Assembly: GCF_020748465.1 (NCBI RefSeq) | Contig: NZ_JAHZMP010000006.1 | Coordinates: 1-64,000, forward strand | DNA from: Terrisporobacter mayombei | GTDB taxonomy: Bacteria > Bacillota > Clostridia > Peptostreptococcales > Peptostreptococcaceae | DNA length: 64,000 nucleotides | Direction of reading: 5' to 3' | In this document: positions 27,118 to 35,672 of the stretch, piece by piece | Position numbering within the stretch: the stretch's first letter is position 1 | Layout of the letters: every line of letters begins with the position of its first letter | Notes under the pieces: model-generated | What the model saw: only the letters and a program-made list of their open reading frames with translations | Databases searched by the model: none | What the model was told of the DNA's origin: nothing | Position numbers and translations under genes: made by a program

Positions 27118-27597
27118 TTAATTTATAGGTATATCCACAATTGATTTATAAACATTTATAGCTTCGTCTAATGATTTTGCTGGAGCTGAAATTATATAAT
27201 TGCCTTTATAAATGCAAATTTTATCTAAATCTTTCGAAAAACTAATTTCATAATCAGATATAAGCTCATCTTTTTCTTTTGTTAGTATTCCTTGCATAAT
27301 TCCATCTTTTGCTACACTAGAGGCTCTCACATAATATCTTTTACCTCCTATGCTCACAGTACCTTTTAACTCCTTGCTAAATTGCAAATATCTATATATG
27401 AAGTGTGTATCAGATAAAGTACCTTTAATTTTTATATCTACATTGTCTACCAGTCTATTATCTTCAACCATAATAGCATTCTTAAAATATTTATCAATCT
27501 TAGTTACTTTTTTATGATAATTAATGTATAAGTTAAAACAGAGAAAAATTGATATTAATATTAATAAGACCACAATGATTTTGTTTTTTATTCTCAT
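27118..27597 (-). CDS. Membrane-anchored protein of unknown function (159 aa), same regulon
   Basis: I do not recognise a family. It has one N-terminal membrane segment (about 7-26) and an outside domain of about 130 residues rich in beta-strand-like stretches (GTVSIGGKRYYVRASS, DKICIYKGNYIISAPA). No cysteine pair and no lipobox are present. The ATG has GGAGG nine bases upstream. It is preceded by the best copy of the TGTCAG direct-repeat promoter and followed within 60 bp by the ATPase operon's own operator. That shared control suggests an accessory protein of the transporter or of signal sensing; that is inference. Confidence 0.7.
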   Translation of the reverse strand: MRIKNKIIVVLLILISIFLCFNLYINYHKKVTKIDKYFKNAIMVEDNRLVDNVDIKIKGTLSDTHFIYRYLQFSKELKGTVSIGGKRYYVRASSVAKDGIMQGILTKEKDELISDYEISFSKDLDKICIYKGNYIISAPAKSLDEAINVYKSIVDIPIN

Positions 27598-27625
27598 AGC
27601 TATTTACCTCCGTATAAATTTTATA

Positions 27626-27663
27626 CTTATATAATATCTTTTACTTCTGACAAACTTCTGACA
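27626..27663 (-). promoter_or_regulatory. Operator-promoter site 1 (TGTCAGAAGTT direct repeat)
   Basis: TGTCAGAAGTT (27663-27653) followed immediately by TGTCAGAAGT (27652-27643), an 11-bp-period direct repeat of the kind bound by OmpR-type regulators. TTGTCA acts as -35 with a 16-bp spacer to TATAAG (27631-27626). Confidence 0.75.
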
Positions 27664-27665
27664 GA

Positions 27666-27706
27666 AAAAAAGAGTTACAACACAAAATTTGTGTTATAAC
27701 TCCTTT
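27666..27706 (-). terminator. Terminator of the PH-domain pair
   Basis: GAGTTATAACACAAA pairs with its near-complement, with a T7 tail on the minus strand, directly after the YdbT-like stop codon. Confidence 0.85.
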
Positions 27707-27708
27707 TA

Positions 27709-29196
27709 TTAATTAAATAAAATTTTCTCTTTCAATTTTTCAAATAAACTAATGTTATAGTATCCCAAAGTCCTTATATTATTGCCAAAACTAGCTAGAA
27801 TATGAAGTTCACCACTACACAGCCCTAACTTACTACTTACAGGTCCTTCTTTAACATCCATATACTGAACCTTTTCATATTTTATAATACTAATTTTTTT
27901 AGCAAAAATACCCCAGGACATAGCCATATTGTCATCGCCCATATAAAATCCACGAGTTATATAGATCATATAATAAAATAATACTGAAATTAAAAATATT
28001 ACAAAATCAATTCCCACAAATATTAATGGTGAAAGGCCTGTATCAAACTTGTAAATACAATATAAAATCACAGAAGAAAATATTGTTCCAAGTATAATAT
28101 CAATAATTTTTATTATATGATGATTTTTAGATTCTCTTTCTAAATTTAAGTATTCCTCTAAATTTAACTCTGGAAGCAAAATTTTCATATTTTTTATAAA
28201 ATCTTCTTTATTGCTAGATAGTAAAATTTGGGAGCCTTCAGAATCATCATCTCCTACACCAATAGTTACTATATCACTTTGATATCTCTTAAATACCCTA
28301 GATATGTAAGATTGTTTAACATTTAAAGCATTAATCCTGTTTATTGGCACAGCAAACTTTTTTATTTTTAATAATCCATAGCTTATGTAAAGCTTGTCTT
28401 CTTCACGTTTAATTGAGAAATTGTAATATCTAATTAAATCACCAAAAAATAGCTGAAAAACAGAAAAACAAGAAGTAATTAATACTATACCCAATGCAAA
28501 AAAGCTTTTAGCACCATCAAACTTTACTGAAACAAATACTGCAAATCCTATCATGGCTAAGTTAAATATAAAACCAAATAGTGATAAATTGTAAAAACAA
28601 TGCTTAAGCACATCATTTACAGAATAAACTATATCATATTCTATATTTTCATCATCAAAATATACTTCATCTCCTAATGAGTTTCTATTTATATTGTTTT
28701 CATCACTCTGTACATTCTTTAATTTTTCATTATTCATAAGATATAAAACTCTATTTTTAAAATTATAAGCATGCTTTTTGGAAAGTACAATTTCTATATC
28801 TGTTGAATTGGCTGTAGATAAGCTATCTGTATCAATTTTTATTTTATAAGTTCCGATTATTCTTTCAAAAATATTTTGCTCTAAATTTACATTTGATATA
28901 TTTTTAATTCCAAATGTATTCTCCTTAGAATTAATTGTATTTCTTTGAATAACTATTGTATTTTCTTCTATGGTTATAAAAGTTTTTTTCCAAACCATAA
29001 TATTGTAAATTAAAATTAGAGTTAAAACTCCCAGAATAATTCCTAAAATTAATAAGTTTCCTCTGCTAAATCCTTCTTTTGCCATTTCTTCCAAATCATC
29101 TAAGTTTCTAAAAAATATAAAAAACAATGCTATAATAACTCCGCCTGTTTTTTCAACAATAATACTTGGATGACACCTAAACTTTTCTTCACTCAT
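27709..29196 (-). CDS. YdbT-like membrane protein with bacterial PH (DUF304) domains (495 aa)
   Basis: Contains several membrane segments in pairs (about 15-55, 205-255, 370-420), each followed by a bacterial PH2/DUF304 domain (FITIEENTIVIQRNTINSKE; KLYISYGLLKIKKFAVPINRINAL; MAMSWGIFAKKISIIKYEKVQY). Homologues YdbS/YdbT of Bacillus form a pair implicated in resistance to amyloliquecidin-type bacteriocins and in membrane stress. The ATG at 29196 follows AAGGGTGGTG; it lies 14 bp after the YdbS-like gene, so the two are an operon. Its placement next to a stress-type ABC module is suggestive, but it has its own terminator. Confidence 0.85.
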   Translation of the reverse strand: MSEEKFRCHPSIIVEKTGGVIIALFFIFFRNLDDLEEMAKEGFSRGNLLILGIILGVLTLILIYNIMVWKKTFITIEENTIVIQRNTINSKENTFGIKNISNVNLEQNIFERIIGTYKIKIDTDSLSTANSTDIEIVLSKKHAYNFKNRVLYLMNNEKLKNVQSDENNINRNSLGDEVYFDDENIEYDIVYSVNDVLKHCFYNLSLFGFIFNLAMIGFAVFVSVKFDGAKSFFALGIVLITSCFSVFQLFFGDLIRYYNFSIKREEDKLYISYGLLKIKKFAVPINRINALNVKQSYISRVFKRYQSDIVTIGVGDDDSEGSQILLSSNKEDFIKNMKILLPELNLEEYLNLERESKNHHIIKIIDIILGTIFSSVILYCIYKFDTGLSPLIFVGIDFVIFLISVLFYYMIYITRGFYMGDDNMAMSWGIFAKKISIIKYEKVQYMDVKEGPVSSKLGLCSGELHILASFGNNIRTLGYYNISLFEKLKEKILFN

Positions 29197-29210
29197 AAAT
29201 GTCACCACCC

Positions 29211-29702
29211 TTATAATAAATCGTCTAGTTTCTCTAATCTTGATTCTATAGCTACTTCATTTATTTTTTTCTTAAGGGTATCTGCTATAAACTCAGACTT
29301 TTCATCTTCTAAAAATTTAATTGTAACATCTCCACCAGCTGTAGTAACAATTACTTTTGACAGTTTAAATACTCTATCAATAGGGCCTTTTTCTATAGCT
29401 ATTTTATGAAGTCTTTCTATGGGAACTATACTTCTTTCTATAAAGATAAATCCTTCTTTAACATCAATGGCATCTTCTGTAATAGAATATCTATATCTTT
29501 CGTATCTTATTTTTGGTGATACTATTAAATATAAAAAATCTAATAAGACTAAACCTATCATAATATTTACAACAATTTGTGGAAAGTGATGCCCAAATAT
29601 AAACCAAATCACAAATAGAATACTACTACTAACTAAAAATTGTACTAATGAGGCTACAAACATACAACTTATAGATTTTTTATTTAATTTTTCATATTTC
29701 AT
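29211..29702 (-). CDS. YdbS-like PH-domain membrane protein (163 aa)
   Basis: Two membrane segments (about 15-35 and 42-60) followed by one bacterial PH/DUF304 domain: YSITEDAIDVKEGFIFIERSIVPIERLHKI is typical of YdbS. Normal length for the family. AAAGGGGGAAATTAA precedes the ATG. First gene of the two-gene unit with the YdbT-like protein. Role in the cell envelope is known only by homology; biochemical activity is not established. Confidence 0.87.
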   Translation of the reverse strand: MKYEKLNKKSISCMFVASLVQFLVSSSILFVIWFIFGHHFPQIVVNIMIGLVLLDFLYLIVSPKIRYERYRYSITEDAIDVKEGFIFIERSIVPIERLHKIAIEKGPIDRVFKLSKVIVTTAGGDVTIKFLEDEKSEFIADTLKKKINEVAIESRLEKLDDLL

Positions 29703-29822
29703 TTAATTTCCCCCTTTCAAAATAAATTAAATATTGTAAAGTTATTAACTCATTTTTTATTATATTATAAATGGTAAATAATTCCCATAAAGTTATGATT
29801 ACAATTTGTTAAGGAACTATAA

Positions 29823-29858
29823 AAAAGCAGCTTATTAAATTCATAATAAACTGCTTTT
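29823..29858 (-). terminator. Terminator of udk
   Basis: AAAAGCAG plus TTATTA arms with a short loop, T-rich tail on the minus strand, 6 bp after the udk stop codon. Confidence 0.85.
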
Positions 29859-29863
29859 AGTAA

Positions 29864-30478
29864 TTATCCTAATATTAATTTTAGATGTTCTTGTAAGATA
29901 TGTATACCTGTAGTATTCTCTCCACCTCTTGGTATTATTATATCCGCATGTTTTTTAGAAGGCTCTACAAATTGCTCATGCATTGGTTTTACAGTATTAA
30001 CATATTGTGATAATACTGACTCAACGCTTCTTCCTCTTTCTTTTGTATCTCTTAGTATACGGCGCATTAAACGTTCATCTGCATCTGTATCAACAAATAC
30101 CTTTATATCCATAAGGTCTCTAAGTTCTGGATCTTCAAATATTAATATTCCTTCTACTATAATAACTTTTTTAGGGTGAGCAAGCACTGTTTCTTTAGCT
30201 CTAGTATGTTTAGTGTAATCATAAACAGGAACTTCTATTTCATTTCCTGCTTTTAATTTTTTTATGTCTTCTATCATTCTTTTTGTTTCAAAAGATGATG
30301 GATGATCGTAGTTTAAATTTTTTCTTTCTTCAAGAGTTTTATCATCATTTGCTTTGTAGTAGCTGTCATGGCAAATTAACTCTATATCATCCTTAAAAAA
30401 CTCTTTAATGTAATTTACTATAGTTGATTTTCCTGATGCAGTTCCACCTGCTATACCAACAACACTCACTTGTTTCAT
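29864..30478 (-). CDS. udk: Uridine kinase (204 aa)
   Basis: Phosphorylates uridine and cytidine to UMP and CMP in pyrimidine salvage. The P-loop is GIAGGTASGKST near the N-terminus; the nucleoside-binding part has CHDSYYK and NYDHPSSFET; the lid shows RRILRDTKERGRS. Length is standard. The start is ATG at 30478, eight bases after AGGTGG; a GTG at 30490 overlaps that site. Monocistronic, with a structured 5' leader (two inverted repeats at 30513-30587). Confidence 0.95.
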   Translation of the reverse strand: MKQVSVVGIAGGTASGKSTIVNYIKEFFKDDIELICHDSYYKANDDKTLEERKNLNYDHPSSFETKRMIEDIKKLKAGNEIEVPVYDYTKHTRAKETVLAHPKKVIIVEGILIFEDPELRDLMDIKVFVDTDADERLMRRILRDTKERGRSVESVLSQYVNTVKPMHEQFVEPSKKHADIIIPRGGENTTGIHILQEHLKLILG

Positions 30479-30797
30479 ATTATCTTCCACCTACTCATAT
30501 ATTTTTACACTTACTTTTACCCAACCGTAAAAGTCCGTTAATTATCTATATCTGAAATATTTTATCATATTTTTATGGATAATTAACATGGGAAAAATAA
30601 CCATATGATTTTAATTATACAAATAACTCCATCCTATTTATGTTATGTATCTTATAAATTTTTATCAAATCATTTTAACATTTTTAGCTTTATCTGTGTA
30701 TTAATAGTTATTATTTCAACTCATTATAACATAATAGTATAATATTTTACCATTTTTTTACACATAAACAAATATTTGTAATAATTCATAAATACTA
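30479..30797 (-). other. udk leader and promoter region, no gene
   Basis: AT-rich spacer. On the minus strand the leader holds an 8-bp hairpin (ACTTTTAC/GTAAAAGT, 30513-30534) and a 10-bp inverted repeat (GTTAATTATC, 30537-30546, with 30578-30587). TATAAT-like sequences around 30720-30740 could be the promoter. I see no open frame worth calling and no known riboswitch. Confidence 0.4.
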
Positions 30798-30834
30798 AAA
30801 AAACTACTGGAATTATTTCTCCAGTAGTTTTTTT
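30798..30834 (-). terminator. Terminator of the 65-aa gene
   Basis: AAAAACTACTGGA/TCCAGTAGTTTTT hairpin, T-rich on both sides, 4 bp after the stop codon at 30838. Confidence 0.85.
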
Positions 30835-30837
30835 ATA

Positions 30838-31035
30838 TTAAAATTTGTCATTACTATAATGTACTTCTTCATAAGAAGGTAATTTAAAATTTCCTTCTTT
30901 CTTAATTTTTTTACTTACTTTTTCATTCTCATCTTCTAGTAAATCACTTAATTCTTCAAAATTGCTTGCATGATTAACAAAATTGTTTATATCACTTTCA
31001 TGGAGTTCTTTTCTACTTTGATTTACTTTTCGCAT
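30838..31035 (-). CDS. Small hydrophilic protein of unknown function (65 aa)
   Basis: The ATG at 31035 is chosen because AAGGAGG lies six bases upstream; an in-frame ATG 57 bases earlier has no ribosome site. The product (MRKVNQSRKELHESDINNF...) is highly charged, with an acidic middle (EELSDLLEDENEK), a Lys-rich stretch and no membrane segment. I recognise no family. The strong ribosome site and tight terminator argue that it is real. Confidence 0.6.
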   Translation of the reverse strand: MRKVNQSRKELHESDINNFVNHASNFEELSDLLEDENEKVSKKIKKEGNFKLPSYEEVHYSNDKF

Positions 31036-31352
31036 TTTTGCCTCCTTTTTTCTTCTACAAATTATAGATTTATTATAGATTTCCACATGCACATATTTTT
31101 ATTACTAATAAAACCAAGAAGTCATTTCCAAAATTTAAATTTTTTATTTTTTTGTATCAATTCTTTAAGTATAATTTTTTTTATCATTGAAGGATTTTTA
31201 CAAATATAATAGAAATTATATTTATATCAAAATACTAATCACAGCTCCCCCAAATAGCTGTGATAATACAATACATCTTTTTGAATTTCCCTAAAAAGAG
31301 TTGCTTTAAAAATGGTTAAATTTAACCATTTAACAACTCTTATGTATGAATA
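31036..31352. other. Spacer with strong inverted repeats
   Basis: Two hairpins stand out. ATCACAGCT/AGCTGTGAT at 31238-31264 surrounds CCCCC. A compound palindrome at 31296-31341 has a perfect 20-bp core (AATGGTTAAATTTAACCATT, 31311-31330) and outer arms AAGAGTTG/CAACTCTT. No T-tract follows either closely, so these are not simple terminators. No gene is supported. Confidence 0.5.
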
Positions 31353-31487
31353 AAAAATTTGCTTCGCTTGAACGACGTGTCGGCGAAGCATTTCATTTCG
31401 CCAATGAGATGCCTTCGTTACCACTTTAAGCCACTGTGTGGATGACATGAAGTTTCAGGCAACTCCATTGCTCAAGTCAAGTGGTTA
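31353..31487 (+). repeat. Modular intergenic repeat, copy D (longest)
   Basis: Begins AAATTTGCTTCGC, which pairs with GCGAAGCA downstream (8-bp stem). It then carries CCAATGAGATGCCTTCG, AAGCCACTGTGTGGATGA and CATTGCTCAAGTCAAG modules, matching words in the other copies. Short open frames across it are not credible genes. Confidence 0.8.
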
Positions 31488-31497
31488 GAAATTAAAA

Positions 31498-31546
31498 AAA
31501 GCTATCTTTTTGCAATGATTATCATATCATTCATCAAGATAGCTTT
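31498..31546 (-). terminator. Terminator of the GNAT gene
   Basis: AAAGCTATCTT/AAGATAGCTTT stem with a partly paired loop and a T-run on the minus strand. Confidence 0.8.
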
Positions 31547-31588
31547 ATTTTTATATATCTTTTTTTAAACCGATTGGTGTCCATATTA

Positions 31589-32188
31589 TTACCCTTTTAT
31601 TATATCCCCATTTTTATTTAATATATTATCCACTAATTCCTTATCTAAATCCCATATTGATACAGGGTTTTTTACATCATGTTTAAATTCCTGCAATACC
31701 TTATTCATCCAAATTACATCCATCCATTTATCATGTTTATGCACTGAGTTTGGAAAAATACTCATTACTTTAAATCCATACTTTTCATGGAATTTTATGC
31801 TTTTTTCATTTATAGATAATATACAAGCATATATATTGTAATACCCCTGTGCCTCTAATAATTCTAATAAACTTTCATATAGGGCAGATGCTAATCTTCT
31901 TCCATGATATTTCTCATCAGCATATACGGAAACTTCTGCATTCCATTTGTATCCTTCTCTTTTAAATGGTTTTCCTGCATATGCATAAGCTACAACTACA
32001 TTATCTATTTCACATACTAACCAGGGAAATTCTTTAGTTACTAAATCAAATCTTTCTTCTAATTCCTTCATGGTCGGTACTCTATGCTCCGAGTTTACAA
32101 CAATATCTTCTTGTTCAACATAAGGTCTATATATTTCTTGTATTCTCGCTAAATCTTCTACTGTTGCTAGGCGTATCTTCTTGCTCAC
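31589..32188 (-). CDS. GNAT N-acetyltransferase, phosphinothricin-acetyltransferase-like (199 aa)
   Basis: Acetyl-CoA-dependent acyltransferase. It follows the Pat/Bar/YwnH subgroup: IRLATVEDLARIQEIYRPYV at the N-terminus, GKPFKREGYKWNAEVSVYADEKYHGRRLASALYESLL with the Q/R-x-x-G/A acetyl-CoA loop, and INEKSIKFHEKYGF. The C-terminus carries about 25 residues beyond the family core (NPVSIWDLDKELVDNIL). Natural substrates of the subgroup are small amines or amino acid analogues; which one here is unknown. Monocistronic between two terminator regions. Confidence 0.88.
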   Translation of the reverse strand: MSKKIRLATVEDLARIQEIYRPYVEQEDIVVNSEHRVPTMKELEERFDLVTKEFPWLVCEIDNVVVAYAYAGKPFKREGYKWNAEVSVYADEKYHGRRLASALYESLLELLEAQGYYNIYACILSINEKSIKFHEKYGFKVMSIFPNSVHKHDKWMDVIWMNKVLQEFKHDVKNPVSIWDLDKELVDNILNKNGDIIKG

Positions 32189-32406
32189 TATCTTCCTCCT
32201 TAATTATTGTTGTTGGCATAGTAAAATATAGTCCACAAGTAATTTTATAATACAATTGAAGGTTAATGCAATATTTATTTTATTTTTTTACTATGGTTAG
32301 AATAATTTTTTTAAATTCTTATAAGTTTTAAGTATAATTAAGGCTAAATATGTTATTATATTTAATTATGATATATATATTACAAACATAATAAGGAGAT
32401 GAAAAT

Positions 32407-33249
32407 TTGATTAAATTAGGACAGTATAACAAGCTTAAAGTTAAAAGAAAAGCTGAATTTGGATATTTTTTAGATGCTGAAACTGGACATACTAGCGATG
32501 ATGTACTTCTTCACAATAGACTACTTAATAAAAATAAAATTGAAGTTGGTGACGAAGTAGAGGTATTTATATACAAAGACTCTGAAGGAAGACTTTCTGC
32601 TACTATGGAATACCCAAAAGCTCAGATTGGAGAAATAGCTTATTTAAATGTAGTAGCTCACACAAAAATAGGAAGTTTTGTGGATATTGGTCTTCCAAAA
32701 GATATCTTAGTTCCTTTTAAAGCACAAAAATACGAAATGACTAAAGGAAATAGATATTTATTCTATATCTACGAAGATAAAACTGGTAGACTTGCTGCTA
32801 CTACTGATATATTCCCTTACTTATCTGTGGAGCATTCATATAAAGTTGGTGACAGTGTTGATGGTATAGTTTACGGATTCCAAACTAACAATTCTGCAAC
32901 TATATGTGTAGACAATAAGTATGATGGAGTTATATTAAAGAACGAATACTTTACAGAACTTAACATAGGAGACAAGTTAGAGGATCTTAAAGTTATTAAG
33001 ATTTATGAAGATGGAAGACTTGGACTTACTCCTAGAGGAGAAAGAAAAGTCGAGTTGGATATGTTAGAATTAGCTATAATGAACTATATGGAAGGAAATG
33101 ACGGATTTATGAGATTTAATGATAAATCTTCTCCAGAAGAAATAACTACTGTATTTAATTCAAGTAAGAAAAACTTCAAAAGAGCTTTAGGCGTTCTTAT
33201 GAAAAAAGGATTAGTAATACAAAATGAAGAAGGAACTTACCTAAAGTAA
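32407..33249 (+). CDS. CvfB-family S1-like RNA-binding regulator (280 aa)
   Basis: Matches CvfB/YitL: three S1-type OB domains (about 1-65, 68-135, 140-210; QIGEIAYLNVVAHTKIGSFVDIGLPKDILVPF is diagnostic) and a C-terminal winged helix (about 215-280; FNSSKKNFKRALGVLMKKGLV). CvfB binds RNA and affects virulence-gene expression in Staphylococcus; in clostridia the target is unknown. The start is a TTG at 32407 with AAGGAG eight bases upstream. Monocistronic and plus-strand among minus-strand genes. Confidence 0.9.
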   Translation: MIKLGQYNKLKVKRKAEFGYFLDAETGHTSDDVLLHNRLLNKNKIEVGDEVEVFIYKDSEGRLSATMEYPKAQIGEIAYLNVVAHTKIGSFVDIGLPKDILVPFKAQKYEMTKGNRYLFYIYEDKTGRLAATTDIFPYLSVEHSYKVGDSVDGIVYGFQTNNSATICVDNKYDGVILKNEYFTELNIGDKLEDLKVIKIYEDGRLGLTPRGERKVELDMLELAIMNYMEGNDGFMRFNDKSSPEEITTVFNSSKKNFKRALGVLMKKGLVIQNEEGTYLK

Positions 33250-33315
33250 ACTTAATGAAATTAAGTTTATTTTAACAAAAACAAACGAGGAGTAATAGCT
33301 ATTCTATTACTCCTC
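33248..33315 (+). terminator. Two hairpins ending cvfB
   Basis: AAACTTAAT/ATTAAGTTT directly at the stop codon, followed by TATTTTAA, then GAGGAGTAATAG/CTATTACTCCTC (33287-33315) followed by TTTTAATT. Confidence 0.8.
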
Positions 33316-33361
33316 TTTTAATTATCCATGTTAATATCCCTTTTATTTTATTAAAAATTTA

Positions 33362-34459
33362 TTATATGTTGGCTAAAATATCCTCTTTATTCTTTAAATG
33401 TCCAAGACCTATGCTATATAAAGTTAATCCTTCTTTATAAAAATCTCTTCCTATTAATGTTCCACCTAGAACTATTATAGAATCAATATTAGGCGTAGGT
33501 ACGTTTAAAACTTTTCCTAGATCAGACCAAAGTACAAGACCTGTTGATATATCTTCTACCATATATCTTCCTTCTACACTTGCTGGACCTTTTATATGTT
33601 GGAAAACTGGACTTGTATTAAAAAGCTCATGCAAAGGTTTATCTTCATTTGCAAAGTAACCTCTATTTATACGAGCCTGTTTAGTATCTTCTAATTGAAT
33701 ATCTAAAGCTTTTGCCACAGCTTCTCTTTCATTTTCTACTGCTTTAACTATATTTACTGTATGTTCAGTTATACCTTCTTTATATAGCCAAAACTCTCCC
33801 TTAGTGTAATCAATTCTTCCTGCATTTAATAAAGTCGGTCCTGGATGAACTAAAGGATTTGGGTTTTCTAAATTCACTACAATTACATTATCTGCTTTTA
33901 CAAAACAATCATATATTTGTACACAGGCATTGAATACTTCGTCTGTGTTGCATGATGGATAAGCTGCTAAATAAACTTTTCCTGCTTTTAAAGAAATATC
34001 TACTCTTCCTTCATTCACATATGCTCTTGTAGCATATGTTAAAGAATTAGTTTCTCCAATTTTAAAGTCTTTTTCTATTCCCATTTCTCTTGCTTTTTTT
34101 ATAAATCTAACAGACGCCATGGCTGGTGCAGAGTTTATTAAAATTATTTGATCTTCCTTAACTACTGGAGCAAGTATTTCTGCAAAATACTCTATTCCCA
34201 TTCCTGGTACTGTTATCATAATAATTTGACAACCTTCAATTGATTTTTCTAAGTCATCAGTTATTAAATTAATTTTTTCTACTGATTTATTACCTTTGTA
34301 CTCCATAGCTATTTCATTATTTCTTTTAATAAATTGCAAGTCTTTACAAAATCTTTGCGACTCAAATATATTTACTAAAAATCCCTTTTGAGTTAAATCT
34401 GCTGCTGCAGTAATTCCTCCATTTCCTCCACCTAATATTGCTACTTTTTCTACTTTCAT
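33362..34459 (-). CDS. NAD(P)-dependent octopine/nopaline dehydrogenase family protein (365 aa)
   Basis: Rossmann N-terminus (KVAILGGGNGGITAAADLTQKG) and the family's C-terminal helical domain (VNLENPNPLVHPGPTLLNAGRIDYTKG, containing the conserved N-x-x-x-H-P and FWLYKEG). Opine dehydrogenases condense an amino acid with a 2-oxo acid using NAD(P)H. The clostridial members are uncharacterised; the substrate cannot be stated. The ATG at 34459 is chosen because the Rossmann fold starts there and GGGGGAAA lies about 12 bases upstream; a longer reading adds 41 unrelated residues. Monocistronic. Confidence 0.88.
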   Translation of the reverse strand: MKVEKVAILGGGNGGITAAADLTQKGFLVNIFESQRFCKDLQFIKRNNEIAMEYKGNKSVEKINLITDDLEKSIEGCQIIMITVPGMGIEYFAEILAPVVKEDQIILINSAPAMASVRFIKKAREMGIEKDFKIGETNSLTYATRAYVNEGRVDISLKAGKVYLAAYPSCNTDEVFNACVQIYDCFVKADNVIVVNLENPNPLVHPGPTLLNAGRIDYTKGEFWLYKEGITEHTVNIVKAVENEREAVAKALDIQLEDTKQARINRGYFANEDKPLHELFNTSPVFQHIKGPASVEGRYMVEDISTGLVLWSDLGKVLNVPTPNIDSIIVLGGTLIGRDFYKEGLTLYSIGLGHLKNKEDILANI

Positions 34460-34990
34460 ATAATATGATTTCCCCCTTCGTGTTTTGTTGTGATTTATAA
34501 TACATAAAAATAATTTTATGAATTTTGCATAATTATTATAAAATACTTCATAATATATAGTAATTCTACATAAATTAGGCAAGTTTTTGCCATGCCTTAT
34601 ACTTGTTACTTTATTCTTTTTTAAAAAAGAAGTGCTATACTTATTATTCCCATAGCACTTCTTTTTACATTTTCTATTATTAAAATATTAGTAATCAAAC
34701 CTTACTAACTATTCATATTGCTTCTTTCTAACTTTTAAAACATATATAATCAAACTAAAAAATCTATTTTAAGTAAAGTTCTATGACTGACACTTTCTTT
34801 GAAGTTGGTACTTTGAATATTTTACTACAATCCCTCTTCTACTTACATTTGCAATTTTGTTTTAATTCATTTATTAGGTATCTATTATTAATTTACTCAA
34901 AAAATAACCTATTAAGGTATTTTAATAGGTTATTCTTCATAATATTTTATATAATAACTCATTTTTCAAAAAATTTCAATAACGTAAATT
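34460..34990. other. Gene-free spacer with two hairpins and a possible relic
   Basis: Two strong hairpins: 34624-34666 (15-bp stem AAAAAGAAGTGCTAT) and 34902-34934 (AATAACCTATTAA/TTAATAGGTTATT, probably the terminator of the 173-aa gene). Between them, a minus-strand frame reads ELKQNCKCK, a stop, then KRDCSKIFKVPTSKK, possibly the remains of a small Cys-rich gene. No intact gene is supported. Confidence 0.45.
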
Positions 34991-35512
34991 TCAAAATTTT
35001 TTAAACCATTTTGTTATATCCTCCATGGTCTTAATATCAATGGAGTCATCAACAATAAAAAATATGCTGCTATTAGTATTTCCTACAAAATCTATATAAT
35101 AACTATCCACTTTAATATTATTTAAATAAAAATTGCATGATTGATATCTACAACCATTAGAGTAAACATTACTATTGCCATATGGAGATACAAATATTTT
35201 TTCAATTGAAAGAACATCTTCTAAATAATAGTTGTCCAAGAAGTATCCTGATTCTGACTGATTTTTCTCTAAAGAGTAATCTTGAACAGAGTGCTGGATA
35301 AAGTAAACTTTACAACCTTCATTTTCTATAGGCATATTTGCAAAATAGAGCAACCCATCCTTTGTTTTTCCACAATACCAATTTTCCGGAACCTTAGCTA
35401 TGCCTATATTGGGTATTTCAACCTCTTTATATCCATCATATCTATAATGTTCATTTACAAAAAATAAAAATACTATAGATATTATTACCATAAAAATACC
35501 GCTCTTTTTCAT
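34991..35512 (-). CDS. Exported protein of unknown function (173 aa)
   Basis: Signal peptide or membrane anchor at the N-terminus (MKKSGIFMVIISIVFLFFV), then a soluble domain starting VEIPNIGIAKVPENWYCG. That opening resembles lipoprotein-type domains which begin with a short beta strand and 'P-x-x-W', but I cannot name a family. AAAGGAGCG precedes the ATG. Four cysteines could form disulphides outside the cell. Monocistronic. Confidence 0.7.
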   Translation of the reverse strand: MKKSGIFMVIISIVFLFFVNEHYRYDGYKEVEIPNIGIAKVPENWYCGKTKDGLLYFANMPIENEGCKVYFIQHSVQDYSLEKNQSESGYFLDNYYLEDVLSIEKIFVSPYGNSNVYSNGCRYQSCNFYLNNIKVDSYYIDFVGNTNSSIFFIVDDSIDIKTMEDITKWFKKF

Positions 35513-35625
35513 TTGATTCGCTCCTTTATTTGTAATACTAAGTATATTTATACAAATTAAATAAATATCCTTTTAAATCATTGTAAAAATAAAGTGACTT
35601 TATCTCCTATATTTCACGGTTTAAA

Positions 35626-35658
35626 AAAAGACTAAATTATCTATTAATTTAGTCTTTT
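35626..35658 (-). terminator. Terminator of the rhodanese gene
   Basis: AAAAGACTAAATT/AATTTAGTCTTTT hairpin with T-rich tail, 14 bp after the stop codon. Confidence 0.85.
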
Positions 35659-35672
35659 CAAAATTATGTATA

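Noticed and set aside
31239..31448. Minus-strand 69-codon open frame
   Set aside because: It spans the palindromes and the modular repeat; composition is not protein-like and there is no ribosome site.
34783..35004. Plus-strand 73-codon open frame
   Set aside because: It runs through a terminator hairpin and overlaps the end of the 173-aa gene on the other strand.
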